Below, piece after piece: positions 47,601 through 54,645 of a stretch of DNA of 64,000 nt. Location: contig NZ_JACHZX010000003.1 of assembly GCF_014193845.1 (NCBI RefSeq), forward strand, positions 248,001 through 312,000. Reading direction: 5' to 3'. The DNA comes from Sphingomonas sp. BK345. Its GTDB lineage: Bacteria > Pseudomonadota > Alphaproteobacteria > Sphingomonadales > Sphingomonadaceae. The notes beneath the pieces were generated by a model. It made no database searches. It worked only from the letters and a program-made list of their open reading frames with translations, and was not told the DNA's origin. How positions within the stretch are numbered: position 1 is the stretch's first letter; each line of letters opens with the position of its first letter. The translations under genes were made by a program, and so were the position numbers.

Positions 47601-48074
47601 CGCCTCGATGCTGCGGCCAATGCGGCGACGACGCTGGCGGCGGTGCCGCTCGATCGGCTCTTTGCCGAGCACCCGATGGTGCTGGTCAAGCTGGTGCTGA
47701 GCGACGCCGCGGGGAAGACGGTGTCGGAGAATCTCTACTGGCGCGGCCGCGACGAGGGTGCCTATCGCGCGCTCAACGATCTCGCGCCGGTGGCGCTGGC
47801 GACGGCCGCGGAGAGCGCCGCCGACGGCGAGGACCGCGTCGTCCGCGTGACGCTGAGCAACGACGGCGCCGTACCCGCGCTCAACGCCAAGCTGACGCTG
47901 GTCGACGCCGCGGGCAAGCGCGTGCTGCCCGCCTATTACGACGACAATTACGTCGCGCTGTTACCCGGCGAGAAGAAGGCGATCGCGATCCGCTATCCCG
48001 CCGGCGGCGCGACCGCGGCGGCAGTGACGCTGGCAGGCTGGAACGTCCGTGCGACCAAGGTGGCGGTGAAGTGA
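44658..48074 (+). CDS. Glycoside hydrolase family 2 protein with N-terminal LamG-like domain
   Basis: Secreted enzyme of 1138 residues with a signal peptide (first about 28 residues). A concanavalin-A/LamG-like domain is at about 30-190 (YTLSAWVRPDS, GKWVHVAAVSDG). The GH2 sugar-binding domain (about 250-440) has YWYRTRFTVPPDAAGK, then Ig-like domains. The TIM barrel (about 580-870) carries the candidate acid/base Glu752 in WFGRNEG and the nucleophile candidate Glu810 in FSVETGTPS. The pattern resembles the exo-beta-glucosaminidase/mannosidase branch, but the actual sugar is unclear. It precedes the carboxylesterase with a four-base overlap. Confidence 0.85.
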   Translation: MGSNMRRAAWLLAGTGLALGATMAARADVPGSGGPYNVRSLAGGIGIERPLARADALIAAGAPYTLSAWVRPDSVQDGAVTLIALGAAPTQRALLLDGGRLMLRDGAATVRGPALSPGKWVHVAAVSDGARATLYVDGRRVGGGAARATAVTPVIGIAPPGATHYGGQLVGATAESGATDARALAAAARARPDLDSVQMTEIGVGWPFQKSANIGLTVQQDAWTLPRSRADATTKPVAKPVSQRPVMQPTAPGHWQLNGWQLAAAPEIKGDGAALSRPGAAAGGAWRAATVPGTVLQTLVDRGVYPDPYYGLNNLQIPERLAKQDYWYRTRFTVPPDAAGKRLTLVFGGINYASEVWANGERLGTTRGAFIRGQFAYTPVAGENVVAVRVSPPPHPGIPHEQSVAAGVGENGGQLAIDGPTFVATEGWDWIPGIRDRNTGIWRPVELVATGAVKIGDPHVVTDLPLPRTDSADVYVTVPLDNAGAAAPVTVRVAFGGVTVERQVTVAPGHSEVAFTPRDFPQLRVANPQLWWPNGYGEPHLYDVTYQVSDAAGVSDLRKGRFGIREVSYDLSLFDPAGALRRVNVQTTDGALAGTKLIDVRHAAIKESPRGWAESLTPAGATSKAVTPITETLPEPHLTLRVNGVRIAARGGNWGMDDAMKRVSYDWLKPFFRLQREAHMNVIRNWMGNNDEEEFFDLADENGMMVLNDFWQSTQNFQVEPDDPSLFLANARDTIARYRNHPSIVLWFGRNEGVPYPTLNEGLDEAVFELDGTRWFTGSSNVVNLQGSGPYNYRPPVGYFTDLATGFSVETGTPSLSTAESIASYVPAADRWPLGDVLAYHDWHVSGNGDTKTFTATLERMFGAGTSFADFERKAQMMNLETHKAMYEGFLGHLWTKNSGRLLWMTHPAWPSNAWQIYSWDYDTHAAYYGAKKATEPLHVQLNLPGNDLVVLNTTQAAAPGLTARVRVLGLDNRELFAREDRLDAAANAATTLAAVPLDRLFAEHPMVLVKLVLSDAAGKTVSENLYWRGRDEGAYRALNDLAPVALATAAESAADGEDRVVRVTLSNDGAVPALNAKLTLVDAAGKRVLPAYYDDNYVALLPGEKKAIAIRYPAGGATAAAVTLAGWNVRATKVAVK

Positions 48075-49807
48075 GGCGCGCGCTGCTCGCCGCGCTGGCG
48101 CTGGTGGGGATGGCGGGGTCGGTCACCGCGGGAGCGGCTGACCTCGACGGTCGCGGACTAGCCGAAGGACGGGCCTCCTCGTCCGACCGTCATCCCGGAC
48201 TTGCTCCGGCATCCACGTCGCCGCACTCCTACCGCGCGATGGATGTGCGGAACGGTGGCTTTCGGACCAAGTCCGGGATGACGGAGTTGGGCGCGGGTGG
48301 CGCGTTGCCGTCCGCTACAGGCGCCGTGTTCCTGCGCACGCAGGAACCCATAGCTGCGAATGCCGGCGGGCGCGATCCTGGGCTCCAGCCTCCGCAGGAG
48401 CACGTCGCCGCCGCCCCGGTCGCGCGCACCAGCCTCGGCAGCGTCCGCGGCACCAGCGCGGGCGGGCACCTCGTCTTCCGCGGCCTCCCCTATGCCGCGC
48501 CGCCGCTCGGCCCGCGCCGCTTCGCCCCGCCGGCGCCACCCGCGCGCTGGCCGGGCGTCCGCGACGCCGCCGCCGCCGCGCCGGCCTGCACCCAGCAGGA
48601 CTACACCTGGAACCGCGCCGATTACCTCCACCAATCGGAGGACTGCCTGACGCTCGACGTCGGCACCGAGGCGCTCACCGGGCGCCGACCCGTCCTCGTC
48701 TGGATCCACGGCGGTGCCAATTACGCCGGCTCGCCCGGCGACATGGCCGAATCGCCGATCGTCGCGCGCGGTATCGTCATGGTCGGCGTGCGCTACCGGC
48801 TCGGCGCGCTCGGCTTCCTCCACCACCGTACCGCCGGCGGCGGTAGCCTCGCGACGCAGGACCAGATCGCCGCTTTGCGCTGGGTCCGCGAGAATATCGC
48901 GCGTTTCGGCGGCGATCCCGATCGCGTGACGATCGCGGGCGAGAGCGCGGGCGCGCAGGACGTCGGGCTGCTCGTCGCCGCACCCGCCGCGCGGGGGCTG
49001 TTCCGTCGCGCCATCATGGAGAGCGGCACGCCCGGCTTCGGCCTGCCGTGGCGCTCGCGCGAGGAGGCGCTGCGGCTCGGCGACCAGGTCGACGACGCGC
49101 TCGGCGCGCGCGGCGACGCTGCCGCGATGCGCTCGGTGGCGGCCTGGCCGCTGCTCGTCGCGGGCGAGACGACGCACGATCAGTTGCTCACCGACGACAG
49201 CTACCGCTGGCTGCGTACCACCGTCGACGGCATCGTCTTCCCGGAGGGGCCCGACCGGCTGCTCGCCGCGGCGCCGGGAGTCGACGTGCTGATCGGCACC
49301 AACCGGATCGAGCTCGACCTGCCCGGCGGGCACACGCGCCGCGACGCCTTCGTCGCGCTGAGCTATCCCGGCCAGGAGGCGGGGGCGCGGCGCTTCTACC
49401 GGCTCGACCATCCCGAGCCGCGCGCCGATCCCGCCGACCGCGACGGCACGCGCGACCAGCGTATCGCCACCGACGCGACCTTCCGCTGCCCGGCGCAGCG
49501 CTTCGCCGCGACGATGCGGGGGCGCGGCGGCAAGGTGTGGCGCTACCTGTTCGACGGCAGCGCCACCGGCGCGCCGACGCGGCACGCGCTCGAGATCCCC
49601 TTCATCTACGCCGACCAGCCGCTGGGCCAGCTCCACCTGATCGACTATTGGGCCAATTTCGTGAAGACCGGTGACCCCAATGGCACCGGCCTGCCGAGCT
49701 GGCCCGCGGCAGATGCGGCACAGACCTATCTGGCGCTCGACGCCGCCGGCGCGCGCGCGGCTGTCCCACCCGCCGAGGACGTGTGTCGCTTGGGAGACTC
49801 GCTGTGA
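48071..49807 (+). CDS. Secreted carboxylesterase (type B) with in-frame repeat insertion
   Basis: Hydrolase of 578 residues from GTG. The signal peptide is RRALLAALALVGMAGSVTAG. The catalytic domain starts near residue 117 (VARTSLGSVRGTSAGGHLVF). The oxyanion motif is HGGANY, the nucleophile Ser292 in GESAGAQDVG, and the catalytic His in RHALEIPFIYADQPLG. Residues about 39-112 have no place in the fold: they are translations of paired-hairpin repeats at DNA positions 48187-48284 and 48325-48404, yet the frame stays open. An acetyl, methyl or feruloyl ester on the polysaccharide is a plausible target. Confidence 0.86.
   Translation: MRRALLAALALVGMAGSVTAGAADLDGRGLAEGRASSSDRHPGLAPASTSPHSYRAMDVRNGGFRTKSGMTELGAGGALPSATGAVFLRTQEPIAANAGGRDPGLQPPQEHVAAAPVARTSLGSVRGTSAGGHLVFRGLPYAAPPLGPRRFAPPAPPARWPGVRDAAAAAPACTQQDYTWNRADYLHQSEDCLTLDVGTEALTGRRPVLVWIHGGANYAGSPGDMAESPIVARGIVMVGVRYRLGALGFLHHRTAGGGSLATQDQIAALRWVRENIARFGGDPDRVTIAGESAGAQDVGLLVAAPAARGLFRRAIMESGTPGFGLPWRSREEALRLGDQVDDALGARGDAAAMRSVAAWPLLVAGETTHDQLLTDDSYRWLRTTVDGIVFPEGPDRLLAAAPGVDVLIGTNRIELDLPGGHTRRDAFVALSYPGQEAGARRFYRLDHPEPRADPADRDGTRDQRIATDATFRCPAQRFAATMRGRGGKVWRYLFDGSATGAPTRHALEIPFIYADQPLGQLHLIDYWANFVKTGDPNGTGLPSWPAADAAQTYLALDAAGARAAVPPAEDVCRLGDSL
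48187..48284. repeat. Paired-hairpin repeat inside the carboxylesterase, copy 5
   Basis: The left unit (48187-48217, ccgtcatcccggacttgctcc) and right unit (48264-48284, ggaccaagtccgggatgacgg) are inverted copies. This is the same 'cgtcatccc' subtype as the intergenic copies at 12817 and 50613. It lies in the coding region after the signal peptide and encodes residues about 39-72. Confidence 0.85.
48325..48404. repeat. Paired-hairpin repeat inside the carboxylesterase, copy 6
   Basis: The left unit (48325-48350, cgtgttcctgcgcacgcagg...) and right unit (48377-48404, ...tccgcaggagcacg) form an inverted pair of the 'tgctcc' subtype, as at 13526 and 61847. It encodes residues about 85-112 and lies 41 bases after copy 5. 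Confidence 0.82.
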
Positions 49808-50523
49808 TCGATCGACGCGCCGCATTGCTCGGAGTGGCCGGCGGGATCGCCGCCGGGGCGCTCGCCACCCCCGGCAATGCGGCGGACGAGGCCGCCGAGC
49901 GCCGGCTCCACGAGGACTGGCCGTGGCTCGGCCGCTTCGCCGCGGACAATCGCCGGCTGATCGCGGCGGGCGCGAAGATCGGCATCGTCTTCCTCGGCGA
50001 CTCGATCACCGAGGGCTGGGGCAGCAAGCGTCCGGGCTTCTTCACGCCGGGGCGCGTGAACCGCGGCATCGGCGGGCAGACCACGCCGCAGATGGTGCTG
50101 CGCGTCATGGCCGACGTGGTCGCGCTGCGCCCGCGCGCGCTCCACCTGATGGCGGGCACCAACGACATCGCGGGCAACACCGGGCCGATGACGCCGCAGC
50201 AGACGCTCGACAACGTCACCGCGATGATCCAGCTCGCGCGCGCCAATCGGATCGCGGTGCTGCTCGGCTCGATCCCGCCCGCCGCCAACTTCCCGTGGCG
50301 TCCCGGGCTGGAGACGGTGGCGCCGATCCGGGCCTTCAACGCCTGGGCGCGCGAGGCCGCGCCGCGGCTGGGCGCGCGCTTCGTCGACTACACCCCCGTA
50401 CTGGCGGAGGCGGCGGGCGGGATGCGGCCGGGGCTTGCCTATGATGGCGTGCACCCGACCGAGCAGGGCTATGACGCGATGGCGATGGTGATCGAGCCGG
50501 TGCTGCGCGGGATGAAGCTGTAG
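49804..50523 (+). CDS. SGNH/GDSL hydrolase
   Basis: Exported esterase-type enzyme of 239 residues. From a GTG overlapping the carboxylesterase stop, the N-terminus DRRAALLGVAGGIAAGALA has a twin-arginine-like signal. Block I GDSITEGWG holds the nucleophile Ser67, block II is GIGGQTT, block III GTNDIAG and block V DGVHPTEQGYD with Asp and His. The layout fits carbohydrate acetylesterases and platelet-activating-factor-like hydrolases. It probably deacetylates oligosaccharides in this locus. An ATG upstream (49783) is a less likely start. Confidence 0.87.
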   Translation: MIDRRAALLGVAGGIAAGALATPGNAADEAAERRLHEDWPWLGRFAADNRRLIAAGAKIGIVFLGDSITEGWGSKRPGFFTPGRVNRGIGGQTTPQMVLRVMADVVALRPRALHLMAGTNDIAGNTGPMTPQQTLDNVTAMIQLARANRIAVLLGSIPPAANFPWRPGLETVAPIRAFNAWAREAAPRLGARFVDYTPVLAEAAGGMRPGLAYDGVHPTEQGYDAMAMVIEPVLRGMKL

Positions 50524-50612
50524 CGGTGTCGCCATCCTTGTGACGCTCGCGCTGCCCGCCCCCGTTCCCTCGCCGTTGTCAGCCGGGCGGTTCGCGTCTG
50601 AGCGGCGTTCTA

Positions 50613-50712
50613 CCCGTCATCCCGGCTTCGAGCCGGGATCCACGTTCCCGCAGGAGTACCCCCGGTCGGTGTGCGCGGTGCGCTGGATGCCGGATCAAGT
50701 CCGGCATGACGG
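50613..50712. repeat. Paired-hairpin intergenic repeat, copy 7
   Basis: The left unit (50613-50644, cccgtcatcccggcttcgag...) and right unit (50681-50712, ...caagtccggcatgacgg) are inverted copies of the 'cgtcatcccgg' subtype. They fill the 270-base gap 50524-50793 between the SGNH gene and the convergent minus-strand genes; nothing else is recognised there. Confidence 0.85.
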
Positions 50713-50793
50713 TGAGAGGTGGGGCGCGGTCACGCACCGCCTGGGGTGAGCCAGCGGGAGCGCTCGGCCAGCGCTCGCCGCTCGGGCTGGTCC

Positions 50794-50991
50794 CTATTTC
50801 TCGTCGCGGCGCGAGTTGGCGAACAGCACCGCCGCCGCCACCGCGGCCGAGCCGATCCCCGCTGCCAGCCACGTCTTGCCGCCCTGCCAGCGGCGATCGC
50901 GGCGCTGTTGCGCCGCCTTGCCCGCGCCGGCTTCCTCGTGCGCCTTGGCGGCGGCCACTTCGGCGAGGATCTCGTTGGGTTGGTCGCTCAT
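50794..50991 (-). CDS. Small membrane protein, hypothetical
   Basis: Product of 65 residues starting [21 protein letters not shown] charged N-terminus is followed by a hydrophobic segment (about 39-58, [19 protein letters not shown]) and a short basic/acidic tail. It overlaps the tgt stop region by four bases (ATGA), so it is translationally coupled to tgt. Its function is unknown. Confidence 0.7.
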   Translation of the reverse strand: MSDQPNEILAEVAAAKAHEEAGAGKAAQQRRDRRWQGGKTWLAAGIGSAAVAAAVLFANSRRDEK

Positions 50992-52136
50992 CGGGTCTCT
51001 CCTTTGCCCGCGCCATAACGTGCGCGGAACGCGTTGGCGAACGTCGCCAGCACGCCCTGCGCGATCGCCGCGCGCAGGTCCGCCATCAACGCCTCGTAGA
51101 AGGCGATGTTGTGCTCGGTCATCAGCATCGCGCCGAGAATCTCGCCGCTGCGCACCAGATGGTGGAGGTAGGCGCGCGTCCAGGTGGCGCACACCGCGCA
51201 GCCGCAGTCGGGATCGAGCGGCGCCTGGTCCTCGTTGAAGCGCGCGTTGCGGATGTTGATCGGGCCGTCGCGCGTGAACGCCTGGCCGGTGCGCCCCGAG
51301 CGCGTCGGCATCACGCAGTCGAACATGTCGACCCCGCGCTCCACCGCGCCGACGATGTCATCGGGCTTGCCCACGCCCATCAGGTAGCGGGGCTTGTCGA
51401 CGGGGAGTTGCGCCGGCGCATAGTCGAGGCAGCCGAACATCGCTTCCTGCCCCTCGCCGACCGCGAGGCCGCCGATGGCGTAGCCGTCGAAGCCGATGTC
51501 GACCAGCGCGTCGGCCGAGGCGCGGCGCAGCCCCTCGTCGAGCGCGCCCTGCTGGATGCCGAAGATTGCATTGTGCTCGGCATGCGCGCCGCCGCCGTCG
51601 AAGGCGTCGCGGCTGCGCCTCGCCCAGCGCATCGATCGCTCCATCGCCGCGGCCTGGACCTCGCGCGTCGAGGTGGTGGGAACCAGCTCGTCGAACGCCA
51701 TCACGATGTTCGAGCCGAGCAGCCGCTGGATCTCGATCGAGCGCTCGGGCGTGATCAGGTGGCGCGTGCCATCGAGGTGCGAGGCGAAGGCGACGCCCTC
51801 CTCCGAGCGCTTGGTCAGCTCGCTGAGGCTCATCACCTGATAGCCGCCCGAGTCGGTCAGGATCGGTCGCTCCCAGCCCATGAAGGCGTGGAGCCCGCCG
51901 AGCCGCGCCACCCGTTCCGCGCCGGGGCGGAGCATCAGGTGGTAGGTGTTGCCGAGGATGATGTCGGCGCCGGCGCGCTCGACGTCGGCGGGCTTCATCG
52001 CCTTCACCGTCGCGGCGGTGCCGACCGGCATGAACGCGGGCGTGCGAATATCGCCCCGCTCCATCCGGATCGTGCCGGTGCGCGCAGCGCCATCGGCGGC
52101 GTGGACCTGGAAGGCGAAGCGTGGCGCGGCGCTCAT
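50988..52136 (-). CDS. tgt: Queuine/preQ1 tRNA-guanine transglycosylase
   Basis: Exchanges guanine-34 in GUN-anticodon tRNAs for the queuosine precursor. The product is 382 residues. It starts [20 protein letters not shown]. Conserved stretches are [18 protein letters not shown] (active-site region), [26 protein letters not shown] and [15 protein letters not shown]. The zinc site [20 protein letters not shown] is present near the C-terminus. Its ATG overlaps the end of the EF-hand gene. Confidence 0.94.
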   Translation of the reverse strand: MSAAPRFAFQVHAADGAARTGTIRMERGDIRTPAFMPVGTAATVKAMKPADVERAGADIILGNTYHLMLRPGAERVARLGGLHAFMGWERPILTDSGGYQVMSLSELTKRSEEGVAFASHLDGTRHLITPERSIEIQRLLGSNIVMAFDELVPTTSTREVQAAAMERSMRWARRSRDAFDGGGAHAEHNAIFGIQQGALDEGLRRASADALVDIGFDGYAIGGLAVGEGQEAMFGCLDYAPAQLPVDKPRYLMGVGKPDDIVGAVERGVDMFDCVMPTRSGRTGQAFTRDGPINIRNARFNEDQAPLDPDCGCAVCATWTRAYLHHLVRSGEILGAMLMTEHNIAFYEALMADLRAAIAQGVLATFANAFRARYGAGKGETR

Positions 52137-52747
52137 CGCGCGCGCTCCGGCTCGGGCGCGTCGGCATCGGGCGGCGGCGCGTCACGCCCGCCACGCTTCC
52201 TGTCCTGCCCGCGACCGTCGCTGCGCTCCGCCTTCTTGGCGTCCTCCTTCTTCGGCGGCCGGCGCCCCGCGGTCGGGCCCTGCGCGTCGACCGGCATGGT
52301 GCGATAGGTCAGCAGCTCGGCGCGGCTGACGAGATGGTCACCGTCGCGGTCGTAGCGCGCGAACAGCCGCGAGAAATGATCCTCCAGCTCGTCGAGCGTC
52401 ACCGCGTCGTCGTCGTTGCGATCCACCTCATAGGGGCTGGGCAGCGCGTGCTGGTCGCCGAGGAAGCGCTTGGCCCAGTCGGAGAAGGCGAGGTAGCGCA
52501 GCTTGCCCGTCTTGGCGGTGTCGATCGCCTCGAACGAGCGCCGCACGCCCTCCTCCAGCTCGGCGCGGTCCACCATCGCGTCGCCGTTCGTATCGAAGGT
52601 GGCGATCATCATCGCCACGGGCTCGGCGACGAGCGTGGCGGGGGTCTGCGGCGCGGCGGGCAGCGGCGCGCGGACGGTGACGGTCTCGCCCTCCTGCTGC
52701 GGGAGCGGCGCGGGCGCGGCGGCGAGGAGCAGGGCGAACGCGAACAT
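52133..52747 (-). CDS. Secreted EF-hand protein
   Basis: Protein of 204 residues from [18 protein letters not shown], a signal peptide. Three calcium-binding EF-hand loops are visible: [24 protein letters not shown] and [13 protein letters not shown] charged, disordered C-terminus ([17 protein letters not shown]...) follows. An in-frame start 22 codons earlier (52813) is possible but would weaken the signal. Calcium buffering or envelope signalling is plausible; the exact role is unknown. It shares an operon with tgt through a four-base overlap. Confidence 0.75.
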   Translation of the reverse strand: MFAFALLLAAAPAPLPQQEGETVTVRAPLPAAPQTPATLVAEPVAMMIATFDTNGDAMVDRAELEEGVRRSFEAIDTAKTGKLRYLAFSDWAKRFLGDQHALPSPYEVDRNDDDAVTLDELEDHFSRLFARYDRDGDHLVSRAELLTYRTMPVDAQGPTAGRRPPKKEDAKKAERSDGRGQDRKRGGRDAPPPDADAPEPERAR

Positions 52748-52882
52748 GCCGACGTCCGTGGCAGAAGCAGCGGCGCGGGCCAAGGGGCGGGGTGGCGCGT
52801 GCGGGTCGGCCACGAGCGCGCACCCTCGGCCAAGTGGCGGCGGCGGCGGGCTTTCGTCGTTCAGCTCGGAGCCGCGGCGGGC

Positions 52883-52907
52883 GCGAATGTTGCGAATGTT
52901 GAGTCAC
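52883..52907. repeat. 25-bp sequence shared with the ribH-DUF72 gap
   Basis: These 25 bases (gcgaatgttgcgaatgttga followed by gtcac) are identical to the reverse complement of 13773-13797. A second, partial unit (gcgaacgttgagtcgcgcg) follows from about 52921. This lies in the 600-base gene-free stretch 52748-53348, which otherwise holds only hairpin repeats. Confidence 0.8.
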
Positions 52908-53075
52908 TGGCGCGGTTCGCGCGAACGTTGAGTCGCGCGGCGGCGGGTGGGCGGTCTCGGTTTACGGGCGTCGCTGACGAGATGCTGGCCGGCGACGATG
53001 AGACAGAGCGGGACGGCGTGTGGCAGTTCCGGGCGGTGTAGGACAGCGGCGTTGAGGTCTGACCGTTGCCGACCG

Positions 53076-53104
53076 CAGATCCTCCCCGGCACGGGGAGGA
53101 TCTG
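53076..53104. repeat. Perfect 12-bp hairpin
   Basis: CAGATCCTCCCC (53076-53087) pairs exactly with GGGGAGGATCTG (53093-53104) around GGCAC. A second, bulged hairpin (GTCCCCGGC / GCCGGGAC) occurs at about 53186-53206. Both lie upstream of the OprB gene, and the first is a known style of sphingomonad intergenic element rather than a terminator with a T-run. Confidence 0.6.
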
Positions 53105-53348
53105 AGGAGGCGCGCCAGTGGCCAGCCGCTCACGCCCCTCACACCACCGCGACCATCACCGGGCCCGCGGCAGAACAGCGTGCTCGTCCCCGGCCAATGC
53201 CGGGACTTAGCGGAGGCACCCGCGGGCCTCACCGCGGACCTACCATCCAGGCCCGGTCCCCGGGGCGCACGGCGCGCGTCGACCGGCCCCTGTTCGCCCC
53301 GCGCGCGCTCGGCTAAGCGCCGCGCGGCACGGGGGGACGGAGTGCGGC

Positions 53349-54542
53349 ATGGGGGTCCAATCGACGCGCATCGGGCTGGTGCTCGCGTGCCTGACGCTGA
53401 TCGCCGCGCCCGCGCGGGCACAGGACGAGCGCCCGACCGGCTATCCGCGCTCGGCCAACGAGCGGCGCGACGGCACGCTGACGCTTTCCGCGGTCTACAC
53501 CGCCGACCTTGCCGCCGATATCGCCGGCGGGCGCGCGCGCGGCGCGCGCTATCTCGACAACCTCGACCTCCAGGCTGCGGTCGACCTGGAGCGCCTGGTC
53601 GGCTGGCACGGCGCGCGCGCTTTCGGCTACGTCATTCGTGACAACGGGACGAGCCTCTCCGCGCTCAGCGGCGACGCGCAGGGCGTGTCGAACATCGAGA
53701 CCGCGGTGCCCGCCACCCGCCTGTTCGAGGCATGGGTCGAGCAGGACATCGGGCGCCGCGCCTCAGTCAAGGCGGGGCTGTACAACCTTAACGCCGAGTT
53801 CGACACGACCGTGAGCGGCGGGCTGTTCCGCCTGTCCTCGCACGGCATCGGCCCCGAGCTTTCGCAGTCGGGACGACGCGGGCCGTCGATCTTTCCGGTG
53901 ACCTCGCTCGCGCTGCGCGGCGAGGTCGGCTTCGGTACCCACTGGCTGCTCCACGCCGCGGTGCTCGACGGCGTGCCGGGCGACCCCGATCGCCCGGCGG
54001 CGACCGCGATCCGGCTGCGCCGCGCCGACGGCGCGCTGCTCGTCGCCGAGCTAGGCTGGCTTGACCGCGCGACCAAGTTGGCGATCGGCAGCTGGCGCTA
54101 CACCGCCCCGTTCGCGCCGGTCGGTGACCCCGCGGCACGCGGTCGCGGCAATGCCGGTGGCTATGTGCTGGCCGAGCGCCAGCTCCTCGGCGACACGCGC
54201 GGCGGCGCGGGGGTGAGCGGCTGGCTGCGCTACGGCGTCGCCGATGCGCGCTATAATGCCATCACGCACTATCTCGGCGGCGGGCTCGTGCGCTCGGGCA
54301 CGTGGCGCGGGCGCGACGACGACCAGCTGGGCCTGTCGTTCGCCTGCGCCTGGTTCGGCGACCGCCACCGCGCGATGGTCGACACCGGCGCGCGCGAGCT
54401 GATCGTGGAGGGCGCCTATCGCTGGGTCGCGGCACGCTGGCTCAGCCTTGAGCCCAACGCGCAATATGTAATCGACCCGAGCGGCCGTCGCGACATCCCC
54501 GACGCGCTGGTGTTCGCGCTCCGGGTCAAGGTCGGGCGTTGA
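53349..54542 (+). CDS. OprB-family carbohydrate porin
   Basis: Outer-membrane porin of 397 residues with a signal peptide (about 1-25, ending APARA). OprB features are DLQAAVDLERLVGWHGARAFG, FEAWVEQDIGRRASVKAGLYNLNAEF and the barrel end DALVFALRVKVGR. These porins pass mono- and oligosaccharides. It sits just ahead of the GH51 gene, so it probably lets released arabinose or short oligosaccharides through the outer membrane. The stop overlaps the palindrome described next. Confidence 0.87.
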   Translation: MGVQSTRIGLVLACLTLIAAPARAQDERPTGYPRSANERRDGTLTLSAVYTADLAADIAGGRARGARYLDNLDLQAAVDLERLVGWHGARAFGYVIRDNGTSLSALSGDAQGVSNIETAVPATRLFEAWVEQDIGRRASVKAGLYNLNAEFDTTVSGGLFRLSSHGIGPELSQSGRRGPSIFPVTSLALRGEVGFGTHWLLHAAVLDGVPGDPDRPAATAIRLRRADGALLVAELGWLDRATKLAIGSWRYTAPFAPVGDPAARGRGNAGGYVLAERQLLGDTRGGAGVSGWLRYGVADARYNAITHYLGGGLVRSGTWRGRDDDQLGLSFACAWFGDRHRAMVDTGARELIVEGAYRWVAARWLSLEPNAQYVIDPSGRRDIPDALVFALRVKVGR

Positions 54543-54558
54543 CGCAAAGTGTTTGCGT
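54542..54558. promoter_or_regulatory. Palindrome ahead of the arabinofuranosidase gene
   Basis: ACGCAAA-GTG-TTTGCGT (54542-54558) is a perfect seven-base inverted repeat starting on the last base of the porin stop. Its right arm provides TTGCGT, a -35-like element with CATAAT 15 bases on (54574-54579). It may be an operator for a sugar-responsive regulator of the GH51/GH43 genes. There is no T-run to make it a terminator. Confidence 0.45.
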
Positions 54559-54645
54559 TCGGACGAGCACGCCCATAATGTCTGAGTAATCGTGATCTGG
54601 GTGAGCCGCGTCGGGGAACGCGCCGCCGACCAACGGGAGGATGGG

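Noticed and set aside
44520..47672. Minus-strand open frame of about 1050 codons over the GH2 gene
   Set aside because: The plus strand encodes a clear GH2 protein; the antisense frame has shadow composition only.
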